DNA from: Bradyrhizobium sp. BRP22
Lineage (GTDB): Bacteria > Pseudomonadota > Alphaproteobacteria > Rhizobiales > Xanthobacteraceae
Assembly (NCBI RefSeq): GCF_020194175.1
Contig: NZ_JADYVX010000015.1
Location: forward strand, 1-64,000
Direction: 5' to 3'
Length of the DNA stretch: 64,000 nt
The notes beneath the pieces were generated by a model. The model did not search any database. It had not been told where the DNA came from and worked only from the letters and a program-made list of their open reading frames with translations. Below, one piece after another: positions 9,551 through 18,042 of this stretch (positions are counted from its first letter, which is position 1; the number at the start of each line of letters is the position of its first letter). The position numbers were made by a program, and so were the translations under genes.

Positions 9551-10729
9551 ATGATCCTTGCCTCACGCGCCACCGCATCAGCTCTGGCAGCCGTAATCCT
9601 TCTGGGTGCTGCCACATTCAACTCCGCTCGCGCCAAGCCGTTCATGATTGTCGGCCTCGATGAGAAGCTCCTATGGGACGCCGACGGCAAGCCAGTGCTG
9701 GCGGCGCCCGGCAAGGATCAAGTGCTGATCGTCGATCTCGGCGATCCCGAGAATCCAAAGACCGTGGCTTCCCTGCCATTGAAGAACTCGGTGGTCGGCC
9801 CGCCGGTCAATCTTGATATCGATCCGACCGGCACAGTGGCGCTGGTCGCGGATTCGGTCGATGTTGTGAAGGAAGGCGATACGCTGAAGCAGGTGCCGGA
9901 CAACAAGATCCATGTGATCGATCTCAAGTCGACCCCGCCCAAGCTGGCGGCAACCATCACCGGCGGAAAGCAGCCATCAGGGCTCAGCTTCAGCCCCGAC
10001 GGCAAGATGGCACTGGTTGCCAACCGCGGGGACAATTCGGTCAGCGTCCTTTCGGTCAACGGCACCGACGTCAAGATCACTGACACGGTATCGCTGCCGG
10101 ACAGCGTCGCGCATGTCACGTTCACGCCCGACGGCAAACGCGCGCTGGCCGTGCGTTTTCCCGGCCATAAGGTATCGGTGCTCGACATCGCCGGCGAAAA
10201 GGTCAGTTACAACAAGGTGGATCTGCCGACCGGCCAATGGCCTTACAACGTCGCGGTGACGCCGAACAGCAAGATCGCGTTGACGTCGGACAATGGCGCC
10301 GCGGGCGCCTCGGACGGCAGCGTCGACACGGCCAGCGTCATCGATCTCGAAGCCAACCCGCCGCGCATCATCGATCGCGTCATTGTCGGCGATGGACCCG
10401 AGGGGCTTGCCATCAATCCAAAGGGGGATCTCGCTGTGTCGGTGATCCTGCGCGGCTCGAACATGAAGAATGCATTCTTCCATGAGAGGAACGGCAGCAT
10501 TTCGGTCCTGAAGATCGACGGTAAGAAGGTGACCAGGATCGGCGATATCGAGGTCGGCGGGCTGCCGGAGGCAGCCATCTTCACGCCTGACGGAAAATAT
10601 CTCCTGGTCGGCAACTACATCACTCAGGACTTCTCTATCCTGAAGGTCGATGGGACCAACGTCACCGACATCGGCAAGCGCTTCCAGGTGCCGGGGCATC
10701 CGGCATCGGCGAGAATTGGACCCAACTAG
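9551..10729 (+). CDS. Secreted YVTN/lactonase-like beta-propeller protein
   Basis: A 392-residue protein with a signal peptide (residues 1 to about 27, ending NSARA) and repeated propeller blades. Recurrent blade strings such as SGLSFSPDGKMALVANRGDNSVSVL, HVTFTPDGKRALAV and EAAIFTPDGKYLLVGNYI mark about seven blades. It is predicted periplasmic; ligand and function are unknown. GGGAGAACGCC precedes the ATG. It converges on a PQQ-dependent methanol dehydrogenase operon. Its TAG stop codon lies within the terminal repeat of a MITE-like element (10726-10832). Confidence 0.8.
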   Translation: MILASRATASALAAVILLGAATFNSARAKPFMIVGLDEKLLWDADGKPVLAAPGKDQVLIVDLGDPENPKTVASLPLKNSVVGPPVNLDIDPTGTVALVADSVDVVKEGDTLKQVPDNKIHVIDLKSTPPKLAATITGGKQPSGLSFSPDGKMALVANRGDNSVSVLSVNGTDVKITDTVSLPDSVAHVTFTPDGKRALAVRFPGHKVSVLDIAGEKVSYNKVDLPTGQWPYNVAVTPNSKIALTSDNGAAGASDGSVDTASVIDLEANPPRIIDRVIVGDGPEGLAINPKGDLAVSVILRGSNMKNAFFHERNGSISVLKIDGKKVTRIGDIEVGGLPEAAIFTPDGKYLLVGNYITQDFSILKVDGTNVTDIGKRFQVPGHPASARIGPN

Positions 10730-10832
10730 AGCATTTTCGGTTTTGATTGAATCAGAACCGAAGCTCTAGATTCTTGTTTTGACGCGTTTTCTTCACGCGA
10801 ACCGGTCTCCACTTCGCTCGAAAACGCTCTAG
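10726..10832 (+). mobile_element. MITE-like 107-bp element with 14-bp terminal inverted repeats
   Basis: CTAGAGCATTTTCG (10726-10739) and CGAAAACGCTCTAG (10819-10832) are inverted repeats matching at 13 of 14 positions. Inside is a second hairpin (CGGTTTTGATT / AATCAGAACCG) and the conserved core CGCGAACCGGT..CCACTTCGCT. The element is too short to encode a transposase. The left repeat overlaps the end of the propeller gene and provides its TAG stop. The right half recurs at 44136-44190 (reverse) and 61992-62050. Confidence 0.6.
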
Positions 10833-10846
10833 GGGGCGCTTACCCT

Positions 10847-10900
10847 AAGCGATCCACAAGATGCAAAACCTCGGCAGCAATGTCGGGGTTTTTGTTTTTT
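10847..10900 (+). terminator. Terminator, near copy of the groEL terminator
   Basis: AAAACCTCGGC, loop, GTCGGGGTTTTTG and a T-run form a hairpin terminator between the convergent propeller and xoxJ-like genes. The 52 bases from AAGCGATC to the T-run match 6766-6817 with only about four differences, so the groEL downstream region was duplicated here. Confidence 0.8.
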
Positions 10901-10919
10901 GAGGATGCCACCCGTGACC

Positions 10920-11696
10920 TTATTTCGGCGGCTGCAGTTCGATCTCGTAGCGCGCGTAGATCCGCTTGAGCGTGCCGTCGGCCAGCAATGCCTCCAGCGC
11001 CGCGTCGATCCCTTCTCGCAGCTTGCCGTCCGGACTGACCATCCCGACAGCGACATTCCAGTTCAGGTCCGGCTCATCTTCGAAGGCCGGGATGCGGCGG
11101 ACGCGTGCGTTGGGATGCGTTTGATTGAACCAGCCGATGGCGGCAGGCGTGACTGCCGCCGCATCGATCTCACCCCTGGCGAGCGCCTCCATGATGTCGT
11201 CCTCGAACGCGAATGGCGACGTCTTGACGCCGCGCTTGCCGAGCATCATGGACACGACCGAGCCGACCTGCACGCCGACCCGCTGCCCAGATCCCAACTC
11301 AGCGAGCGACGCTACGTTGGAGGCGGGCCTCACCGCCAGCGCAACTCCGCTGCGGTGATAGGGCCGCGACATGCGCAGGCCCACCTCTGCCAGCACCGCG
11401 CGGTCCGCGATCGCATCGAGGATGACGTCGCAGTCGGCGCGACGGTACTGAAAGCTGTTGATCACCCAGTGCTGCTCCAGCGTAACCTCGAGCCGTTTTG
11501 CCAGCTCCCTGGCGATCTCGACCTGGAACCCCGGCACGTCCCCACGCCTGCTGGCAAACGGCAGCGCGTTGGGGTGGGCGCACAACGTGAGCGCACCGCG
11601 CTGGCGGACCGCTTCAAGCGAACGCGCCGTCGCATCGGCGGCGCCGCACAAGGCCAGCAAACCGGTGATAACGACACCGCGCATCGCCGGCGTCAT
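10920..11696 (-). CDS. xoxJ: XoxJ-like periplasmic solute-binding protein
   Basis: A 258-residue family-3 solute-binding-fold protein with a signal peptide (to about ATARS). Visible fold elements are LTLCAHPNALPFASRRGDVPGFQVEIARELAKRLEV and the later GQRVGVQVGSV and LARGEIDAAAVTPAA stretches. In methylotrophs this family (MxaJ/XoxJ) serves PQQ methanol dehydrogenases and is thought to help activate or mature the enzyme rather than import a solute. The gene overlaps the upstream cytochrome gene by 4 bases (ATGA) and is last in the operon. The call rests on context plus fold. Confidence 0.82.
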   Translation of the reverse strand: MTPAMRGVVITGLLALCGAADATARSLEAVRQRGALTLCAHPNALPFASRRGDVPGFQVEIARELAKRLEVTLEQHWVINSFQYRRADCDVILDAIADRAVLAEVGLRMSRPYHRSGVALAVRPASNVASLAELGSGQRVGVQVGSVVSMMLGKRGVKTSPFAFEDDIMEALARGEIDAAAVTPAAIGWFNQTHPNARVRRIPAFEDEPDLNWNVAVGMVSPDGKLREGIDAALEALLADGTLKRIYARYEIELQPPK

Positions 11697-12046
11697 TCTT
11701 CGAGCGCCCGGATGTAGGCCACGATCGCCATGATCTGGCTCTCCGAAAAGGCGCCACCGAAGGCGGGCATGACGCCGGGCTTGCCCTTCCTGATCCGCTC
11801 CGCGAGAAAATTGTCGTCGCGGGTCGTGCCGGCGAGCTTCGGTCCCTTGCCGGCGGTGCGACCGCCGTTCTGATGGCAGAAGCCGCATGAGGTCGCGAAC
11901 ATGGTGCCGCCCTCGATGTCGCTCTCTTTGGCCGACTGGTCTTGACTCTGAGCCTGGCTCTGCTGCGCGCAGACGCCCAAGGGCCACAGGGACGGCAACA
12001 ACAGCGCCATGCCGGTGGCGAGAATGATTGCTTTCGACATTCGCAT
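11693..12046 (-). CDS. xoxG: XoxG-like c-type cytochrome
   Basis: A 117-residue secreted class I cytochrome c with a signal peptide (residues 1 to about 28), one heme-binding motif CGFCH (54-58) and a likely axial Met93 in KPGVMPAFGG. In xox operons this cytochrome takes electrons from the reduced PQQ dehydrogenase in the periplasm. It sits between the dehydrogenase (54 bases upstream) and the xoxJ-like gene (4-base overlap), fitting a xoxF-G-J operon. Confidence 0.88.
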   Translation of the reverse strand: MRMSKAIILATGMALLLPSLWPLGVCAQQSQAQSQDQSAKESDIEGGTMFATSCGFCHQNGGRTAGKGPKLAGTTRDDNFLAERIRKGKPGVMPAFGGAFSESQIMAIVAYIRALEE

Positions 12047-12100
12047 CAGGATTGCAGCGGCGGGACGCGACAGCGCCCCACCGCCTCCCCGTTATTGTTG

Positions 12101-13825
12101 TTACTTCAGCGCAAAGACGACGAGCGCGCCGGCATCCTTCGGCATGCTCTTGTAGGGTTCGCCGAACAGCGCCGGGAATTCATCGGCCACCATGCCACCC
12201 CATCCGGCCGGCACTGCGATGTACTGCTTGCCGCCGGCGGTGTAGCTCATGATGCCGCCATTGTGGCCGACGCCATTATAATGCGACCACAGTTCCGACC
12301 CGGTCTCGGCATTGTAGGCGTGCAACACGCCGCGCGAGTCCGGCACGAACACCAGATTGCCGCCGGTGGCGAGCACGCTTGCGAGCGGCGGCTCGCTGAA
12401 GGTGACCTCCCATTTCTTGTCGCCGGTGACGGGGTCGCGGGCGCTGAGATGGCCGCGCGCGGGACCGTCCGGCGGCGGGACGAGCTTGAAGTTGGCGCCG
12501 ATGTTGAGCTGCGCCATCGGCTCGGTGATCGGCGTGGTCTTCACCACTTCGATCTCCTGGCACCATTCCTGTCCGATCTTGTACCACAGGCCGGTCTTCG
12601 GGCTGTAGGAGCCCGCGTTCCAGCTGATGCCGCCGGCGATCGCCGGGCAGAGCGGCGAGCTCGCTTGGCCGAGCTGCAGATCGCGCCGACCGATCAATTC
12701 ACCGGTCTTCGGATCGATATCCTTCACGAAGTTGATGTTCTTGGCGAGCCGCCACACGTTCTGCACCTTCGCATTGGCGCGATCATAGACGAAGACGAAC
12801 CCGCCCTTGTTCGGATGCACGACGAGCTTGCGGCCGTCGCGGTCGATCATCAGGAATTCACCGACCGCCGAATCGAAGTCCCAGGCATCGTGCGGCAGTT
12901 CCTGGTGATAGAACTTCAGCTTTCCGTTATCGGGATCGAGTGCGATGACGGACGTGGTGTAGAGGTTGGTGCCCGGTCGCGGCCCGCTCTTCTGCCAATC
13001 CGCGCCAGCCCAGTCGTAGAGCGGTGCGGGATTGGCCGTCCCCCACCAGATGGTGTTACTCTCCGGATCGTAGCCGCCCGGCATCCAGGCGCCGCCGCCG
13101 CCGGTGCGCCAGGACTCGTTGCCCCAGGTCGCCTTGGCATCCTCGGTGCCGGCGACGGTGAGGAATTCCCATTTCTTCTGGCCGGTCTTGATATCGACCC
13201 CGAACAGCGGCCCGCGCGAGGTCCACTCGCCGCCCTGGCTGCCGATGATGACGGTGTCCTTCACCACCAGCGGCGCGCCGGTGAAGCCGACGGTGAGCTT
13301 CTTGGAATCGACCAGCCGCGTGTCCCACTCTGGCTTGCCGGTCTTCATATCGAGCGCGATGAGACGACCGTCGACGGTGCCGACGAAAACCTTGCCATCG
13401 CCGAGCGCGACGCCGCGATTATACGGCGAGTGCGTTTGCATCGACACCAGTTCTTCGTCGAGCTCCGGGAAATATGACCAGATCAACTTTCCGGTCGCGC
13501 CGTCGAGCGCGTAGACGCGACTGTAGGAGCCCGAATAGTACAGCACGCCATCGGCCGCGAGCGGCATCGCCTGCAGCCCGCGCGTCGATCGCCCGGGCAA
13601 ATGGATCCAGGCGACCTGAAGGTTCTTGACGTTGTCCGCGTTGATCTGATCGAGCGCGCTGTAGTGATACGACTTGTAGCCGCCGTGGTAGGTCAGCCAG
13701 TCGTTTGGGTTTTGCTCGGCCGCATGCAGGCGCGAAGCATCGATCGCCGATGCGGGTGGTGCAACAGCCATGGCGCCCAGCGCGAGTGCGGCACAGCAAG
13801 TAAGGTACTTGATACCGATTGCCAT
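12101..13825 (-). CDS. xoxF: PQQ-dependent methanol/alcohol dehydrogenase, XoxF-like
   Basis: A 574-residue periplasmic quinoprotein with a signal peptide (cut near PPASA-ID) and an eight-bladed propeller. Metal/PQQ residues visible are Glu200 (GGEWTSRG), Asn265 (GTANPAP) and Asp316-Phe-Asp318 (HDAWDFDSA). The second Asp, two residues after the catalytic Asp, is the mark of lanthanide-dependent enzymes; calcium enzymes have Ala, Ser or Thr there. Unusually, the vicinal Cys-Cys normally placed just before the NRG motif is replaced by Thr-His-Ser-Pro (131-134). GGGGAGGAAATCC precedes the ATG. Alcohol substrate is uncertain. It heads the leftward operon with xoxG- and xoxJ-like genes. Confidence 0.85.
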   Translation of the reverse strand: MAIGIKYLTCCAALALGAMAVAPPASAIDASRLHAAEQNPNDWLTYHGGYKSYHYSALDQINADNVKNLQVAWIHLPGRSTRGLQAMPLAADGVLYYSGSYSRVYALDGATGKLIWSYFPELDEELVSMQTHSPYNRGVALGDGKVFVGTVDGRLIALDMKTGKPEWDTRLVDSKKLTVGFTGAPLVVKDTVIIGSQGGEWTSRGPLFGVDIKTGQKKWEFLTVAGTEDAKATWGNESWRTGGGGAWMPGGYDPESNTIWWGTANPAPLYDWAGADWQKSGPRPGTNLYTTSVIALDPDNGKLKFYHQELPHDAWDFDSAVGEFLMIDRDGRKLVVHPNKGGFVFVYDRANAKVQNVWRLAKNINFVKDIDPKTGELIGRRDLQLGQASSPLCPAIAGGISWNAGSYSPKTGLWYKIGQEWCQEIEVVKTTPITEPMAQLNIGANFKLVPPPDGPARGHLSARDPVTGDKKWEVTFSEPPLASVLATGGNLVFVPDSRGVLHAYNAETGSELWSHYNGVGHNGGIMSYTAGGKQYIAVPAGWGGMVADEFPALFGEPYKSMPKDAGALVVFALK

Positions 13826-14093
13826 TGGATTTCCTCCCCGTTCGTTTTGATTTTCATTTTGATGTCATGTCACCGGAATTGCATTCCCGCCTGCTTCTTG
13901 CAGCGGTTCCGTCCTCCCTCTTGCTATTGCCGATTTGTCTTGTTGCCGATTTGTCGCGGCGGCGCGTGCATAGCTCTCCTTTTCGGCGGAGAATGTCGAA
14001 GCGCACTCGTAGATGGAAATCAGCCTAGAATTCCCTCTCGAACTGTCAAGCTTCAACGCGACATCTCGGCGCGGCCTGTTGTGTTCCCCTCCG

Positions 14094-14402
14094 GGCGGTA
14101 TTCAGGAGCGAACGCGTCACCGCGGTCTCCTCCTGCTGGCGGATCAGGTTCGCCTTCGCGACCCGCTCCGCCTCCACCACCTTGTTGACGAGCTCGCGGA
14201 TCTCGCCGGGCAGGATCACGTCCTTCACGCCGAGTTCCGTCACCTCGACACCGGACTCCGCGACCCGGTCGCGGACGTAGTCTCGAAGCTCCGCATCGAG
14301 CACCGCCTTCGCCGCCAGCACCTCGACACGAGGATCGGACGCAACGTCGATGCGCTCGACATCGACTGCGGTTGCGACCTTCCGGTAGACGCGCAGCCGT
14401 CC
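14094..14402 (-). pseudogene. Slipin / band-7 (SPFH) protein fragment
   Basis: About 103 residues match the middle to C-terminal part of slipin/stomatin-type SPFH proteins: LRDYVRDRVAESGVEVTELGVKDVILPGEIRELVNKVVEAERVAKANLIRQQEETAVTRSLLNTA without the rest. The N-terminal membrane part is missing, and after SLLNTA the frame runs into unrelated residues and a stop. Full proteins have about 250-350 residues, so this is a remnant. Its upstream end abuts a GIY-YIG fragment on the other strand. The 13826-14093 stretch between it and the xoxF gene shows nothing I recognise. Confidence 0.75.
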
Positions 14403-14408
14403 CGGTTT

Positions 14409-14551
14409 CACAAGCGATATGCGGTTGACAGGCTGGTCTGGTTCGAAATTTACGATGACCCGACTGCGGCCATCACACGCGAGAAAGAATTGAAGAAGTG
14501 GCGAAGGGACTGGAAGGTTCGGCTCGTCGAGGAAAAGAATCCGAGTGGATT
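14409..14551 (+). pseudogene. GIY-YIG nuclease C-terminal fragment
   Basis: The forward frame reads HKRYAVDRLVWFEIYDD, then AAITREKELKKWRRDWKVRL and VEEKNP. This is the conserved C-terminal part of small GIY-YIG (UPF0213/YhbQ-like) endonucleases. The N-terminal GIY-YIG catalytic motif is absent because the sequence switches at about 14405 to the slipin fragment. The normal C-terminal WRDL tail is also lost. It is a fossil left by a rearrangement. Confidence 0.7.
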
Positions 14552-14565
14552 GACGGCGCCTCGCG

Positions 14566-15726
14566 TCACTGCACCTTCGCCACCACTGCGAGTCGCCGAA
14601 TCCCCTTATTCCGGTACGCGTCCAGGAACGCGTAGTAGTTCTTGAAGGAGACGCAGCCGTTGGAATCGCCGTTGGGTCCGAGCATGTAGGTGTGGGCGAG
14701 CAGGCCGGAGCGGCCGTAGATCTTGTCCTCGCCGCCGATCGGCGTCAGGCGCAGGGCGGGCACGCCATGAAACAGCGCTTCGCGCGGCTTGAGCTCGTAG
14801 ATGTGCGGCGGCGTCACGCCCTGCATGCGCACATGGGCGTAGCGGACGTCGTCGATCTTGGAGCCGAGCCCGGAATGCGCCTCGAGCCTGGTGCCGTCGG
14901 GCAGATACACCGTCCTGGTAGCGATATCGTAGACCGCGGTCTGGCGGTCATAGGGCGGCGAGCCGCCGTTCATCGGGTTCTGACTCAGCGTCGAGGGAAT
15001 GCTGGCGGTGACGTTGGCGTCGGCAGAGGCGAACGACAGCAGCGAGCCTGAGGACTCGCGCTTGCCCCACAGCTTTTCGACGATCGACTGCTTCTCGCCT
15101 GACGCGATCGACATCACCGCCGCCTTGGCGCGCGCCGCCATGTCGCGGACGGACCCGCCGGACGATTTTGCCGCGGGCTTGGTATCGACGGGCGCGCTCG
15201 GCGTGTTGAGCGCGACCTGCAGCGAGGCCGCGGCTTCCTTCTTCGCCGCTTCAACTCCCTTCGGCGCAGCACCCGTCTTGGCTTCGGCGAGCTTCGCTGC
15301 GGCGGCCGGCTTCGACGCGTCCGCGATCTTCGGCGCTTCCGCCTGCGGCGCGGGCTCGGCAGCCCGTGATGCGACGCCTTCCGGTGAGGCGGCCGCAAAC
15401 CTTTCGTTAAACATAATCGATGCCGAAGAGGGTTCGGGCTTCGACAATGCCGGCGGCGGTGGCGGCAGCGACGCAAACACGTCGTTGAAGGCTGGCGTCG
15501 CCCGCGTAGCCACGACCTCCCGCTTCACCATGGGCGCCTCATAGGCGGCGTTGTCCATCGAGGGATAGACGTTCGCCGCGAAGATGTTGGTGTAGACGGT
15601 CCAGGCGCAGCCAAGCACGAGCCCCGCAACCGCAGCGCTGCCGAAGAAATAGTGAGGGAGGACTTTCCGGGAAGATTTCTTGCGGGAGGTCGCCGCAAAG
15701 CCAAACGCACCGGTACTCGTACTCAT
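14566..15726 (-). CDS. DUF2778 L,D-transpeptidase-fold protein, membrane anchored
   Basis: A 386-residue protein with one N-terminal membrane segment (about 27-48), a long Pro/Ala/Lys-rich periplasmic linker (about 80-240) and a C-terminal DUF2778 domain. The domain shows LEAHSG, HVRMQGVTPP and GDSNGCVSFKNY, giving the His and Cys expected for L,D-transpeptidase-type peptidoglycan enzymes (DUF2778 includes Tlde1 amidase effectors). No immunity gene or type VI gene is next to it, so a housekeeping cell-wall role is more likely. The start is ATG; the last residues are AVVAKVQ. Confidence 0.78.
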   Translation of the reverse strand: MSTSTGAFGFAATSRKKSSRKVLPHYFFGSAAVAGLVLGCAWTVYTNIFAANVYPSMDNAAYEAPMVKREVVATRATPAFNDVFASLPPPPPALSKPEPSSASIMFNERFAAASPEGVASRAAEPAPQAEAPKIADASKPAAAAKLAEAKTGAAPKGVEAAKKEAAASLQVALNTPSAPVDTKPAAKSSGGSVRDMAARAKAAVMSIASGEKQSIVEKLWGKRESSGSLLSFASADANVTASIPSTLSQNPMNGGSPPYDRQTAVYDIATRTVYLPDGTRLEAHSGLGSKIDDVRYAHVRMQGVTPPHIYELKPREALFHGVPALRLTPIGGEDKIYGRSGLLAHTYMLGPNGDSNGCVSFKNYYAFLDAYRNKGIRRLAVVAKVQ

Positions 15727-16047
15727 TCGCCTTGCGTCCAGAACAGTTCCACTACTTCCCCTCTTTGAGGTTGCGACAATCTCCGGCGCAGCATCTCGCA
15801 GAGGCGCGGAGCATCATTAAGGCGACTTTTAGTTAAATGCCGATTAACTGGACCCCAGCCGTGGAGAGCCCGGAAGTGCCTGTCATCTAAGGCATTTTTG
15901 AGATCGCTCGCGGGCAGAATGAGAACTGGGGACCTCGAATTTTGTCTCGCGGCAGACTTTTTTCCGGCCCCGGACACCTGTTCGGTCGATGTTCTCTCCG
16001 GGCAAATACGGGGCGTGCCGCAACGAGTGGCGCGCGGCTGTGCCGGC
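15727..16047. other. Intergenic region without recognisable features
   Basis: About 320 bases separate two leftward genes. There is an AT-richer patch near 15818-15850, where a promoter for the DUF2778 gene may lie. No repeat family, RNA gene or convincing reading frame was found. Confidence 0.5.
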
Positions 16048-17724
16048 CTAATAGGCCGCGACCACTTCCCTTCTGATCGAGGTCTTGAAGTCCTCGTTGT
16101 CGGAATAGTCGAGCACCTTCACGGTCGCGCCGTTTCCGAGTTGCATGTCGCAGAAGGTCGCACGTGGCGGGCCATATCGGTGGACCAGGTTGCTCTCTGC
16201 AAGGCCAAAACCGGCGATCGCGTAACGCGGCGTGGCCGATCGTATCCACCTCAGGTTCGACTGATTGCTGAATACTCCGTCCAAATACGGTACCAGCCCG
16301 AAGCGGCCATGCGAGAGCATCCTCACTGGACGCGCCATCCAATAGTCGGAGATGTACAGCCATCCCTGTGGAAGCCGCTGCTGCTCCATGCAGGCAGCAA
16401 ACCCGGCAAAGACATTCTCGGCAGGCAGCTTGCCACGCGAGCCGGCCATCCCGACCACGAATTGGCCGGACAGGAGAAGACCGGACGCCAGAACGACCGC
16501 CGGGACCAGCGCAGACCGCCGATCGATCGACAGGATGATCGGGCCGGAAACGATAGCGAGGTAGACCGCAGGCGCCCAATGACGGCTGGATGCAATACTG
16601 ACGTAGATGCCGAGGATCAGATCGAGCGCGATGACAGCCGGCGTGGAAATAACGACGGTGAGAGCAAGTAACGTGGACATGTTGATGCCGCGCGAGAACA
16701 GCAGATGCCGCAGGGATAGTCCGAACGAGGCCAGCGTGAGAAGCAGAAGCGCTGCGGATACCTTGCTGGTGGCCGTATAGGTTGCGAGGTCCGTAACGAA
16801 CACCCTGATCGATTGAAAGCTCGAGTGCGGCATCGCTGCAAACGCAGCGGCGAGATACTCACGGTCTTGCGGGAAGGGATTGAGAATACTGAATATCCGT
16901 CCAAAGATGACCGCCAGCAGGATCGCTGTCGCGGCTGCTAGGACGTGACGTCGTTTCTCCGGACGGCGCCGCCAGAGCAACAGCAGCCAAATCGCCAGCG
17001 GCGGGAGCGTAATGGCACCAACGAGGCTGTCAGAGATCAGGCCGAGGAACAGAGATACGAACACTCCGGCAATTCCGACCGAAGACGGGCCATCGACACG
17101 AACGAGCAGTCCGGCAAAACAAATAGCGGCAATTGCGGGGATCAATGCACCAGTGTGGAAACCGATCAGGCCGAAATGCACGGCGATAAAGTCGCGGTCG
17201 AGTTCCCCGGTATAAGTGAGCAGATAGATGAAGCCGGCGAAAATGGTCGCTGCTCGCGCATCGGCACGACACCCTTTCGCGAGGGCGAAGACGAGCGGTA
17301 GCAATACCACTGGAAAGAGAGCTTGAAAGAGTACCGATATCTTTGTGGCACCGGCGCCCAAATATGCGAGCAGCCGCGCGATGAGGATATCCGGAAAGAT
17401 GTAGGTAACCTGGCTGAGCCGCCAGTCAAACAACCTGCCGCCGCCGTTGAGATCGCGCGCGATGTCTTCGACGAACAACACGTCCGAGTTATTGGACATC
17501 AGCGGCCACGTTGGCATAAGATCGGCGACGACATAGATGCACTGCGCCACGGCGGCCAGCACCAAGCCCGCGAACGTAGTGATCAGGACGCGATGCTGGT
17601 TCAGCGTGTCCTTAAGGCGTGAACGCTGGGCTGTATCGGCCTCGCAGTCACGGGCACGAGACAGAGTTTCGCGGCCATGGGATCGGCCGATTCCGACGGA
17701 AGCAGCATTCTCGACGCGGGTCAT
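16048..17724 (-). CDS. Polytopic membrane protein of unknown function
   Basis: A 558-residue integral membrane protein with about ten hydrophobic segments between residues 50 and 420, followed by a soluble C-terminal part of about 130 residues (ACMEQQRLPQGWLYISDYWMARPVRML..). The layout, with several membrane helices and a terminal soluble domain, is like GT-C glycosyltransferases, but I see no conserved N-terminal acidic motif that would prove it. The ATG at 17724 is preferred to a TTG at 17733. It is isolated, with no operon partner. Confidence 0.6.
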   Translation of the reverse strand: MTRVENAASVGIGRSHGRETLSRARDCEADTAQRSRLKDTLNQHRVLITTFAGLVLAAVAQCIYVVADLMPTWPLMSNNSDVLFVEDIARDLNGGGRLFDWRLSQVTYIFPDILIARLLAYLGAGATKISVLFQALFPVVLLPLVFALAKGCRADARAATIFAGFIYLLTYTGELDRDFIAVHFGLIGFHTGALIPAIAAICFAGLLVRVDGPSSVGIAGVFVSLFLGLISDSLVGAITLPPLAIWLLLLWRRRPEKRRHVLAAATAILLAVIFGRIFSILNPFPQDREYLAAAFAAMPHSSFQSIRVFVTDLATYTATSKVSAALLLLTLASFGLSLRHLLFSRGINMSTLLALTVVISTPAVIALDLILGIYVSIASSRHWAPAVYLAIVSGPIILSIDRRSALVPAVVLASGLLLSGQFVVGMAGSRGKLPAENVFAGFAACMEQQRLPQGWLYISDYWMARPVRMLSHGRFGLVPYLDGVFSNQSNLRWIRSATPRYAIAGFGLAESNLVHRYGPPRATFCDMQLGNGATVKVLDYSDNEDFKTSIRREVVAAY

Positions 17725-17991
17725 CTCGATCAATCGAGCCTGGTTGAACCGTCTTGATCAACTGCGCAGCCGCCGTTTTGTGCTTCGGCGCGACGTGCTG
17801 CGTCGCGACAAATTTCATCGCAATATGGCCGCGGTTGCGGCAATGATGGCATTCACACGGACACAACTAAAGCGATTTCTACCAAGATTACACAACTTAT
17901 CGCACAAGTGTGGACATCCGTCATCGCCTGGCGCCAACCACGCGTGGCTGGCTGGATGCTTCGGATCCCCGACTACTTGCAAGCCGCTGCC

Positions 17992-18034
17992 GCAGTTCCG
18001 GTGGCGGTGACTGATCGAAGACGTCGCCCTTCGG
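17992..18034 (-). pseudogene. Relic of a glycosyltransferase 3' end
   Basis: These 43 bases match 19845-19887, the last codons of the GT39 gene at 19840-21342, at 40 of 43 positions. Read leftward they encode KGDVFDQSPPPEL against KGDIFDRSPPPEL. No other part of that gene is here. The surrounding gap 17725-18099 holds this relic, the hairpin at 18043-18074 and otherwise nothing recognisable. Confidence 0.6.
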
Positions 18035-18042
18035 AGAGCGAT

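Noticed and set aside
13865..14056. Short leftward frame upstream of xoxF
   Set aside because: It has no ribosome site or homology; it lies in the promoter region of the operon.
14566..15726. Type VI effector (Tlde1) reading of the DUF2778 protein
   Set aside because: There is a membrane anchor and linker, with no immunity or type VI genes nearby; a cell-wall role is more likely.
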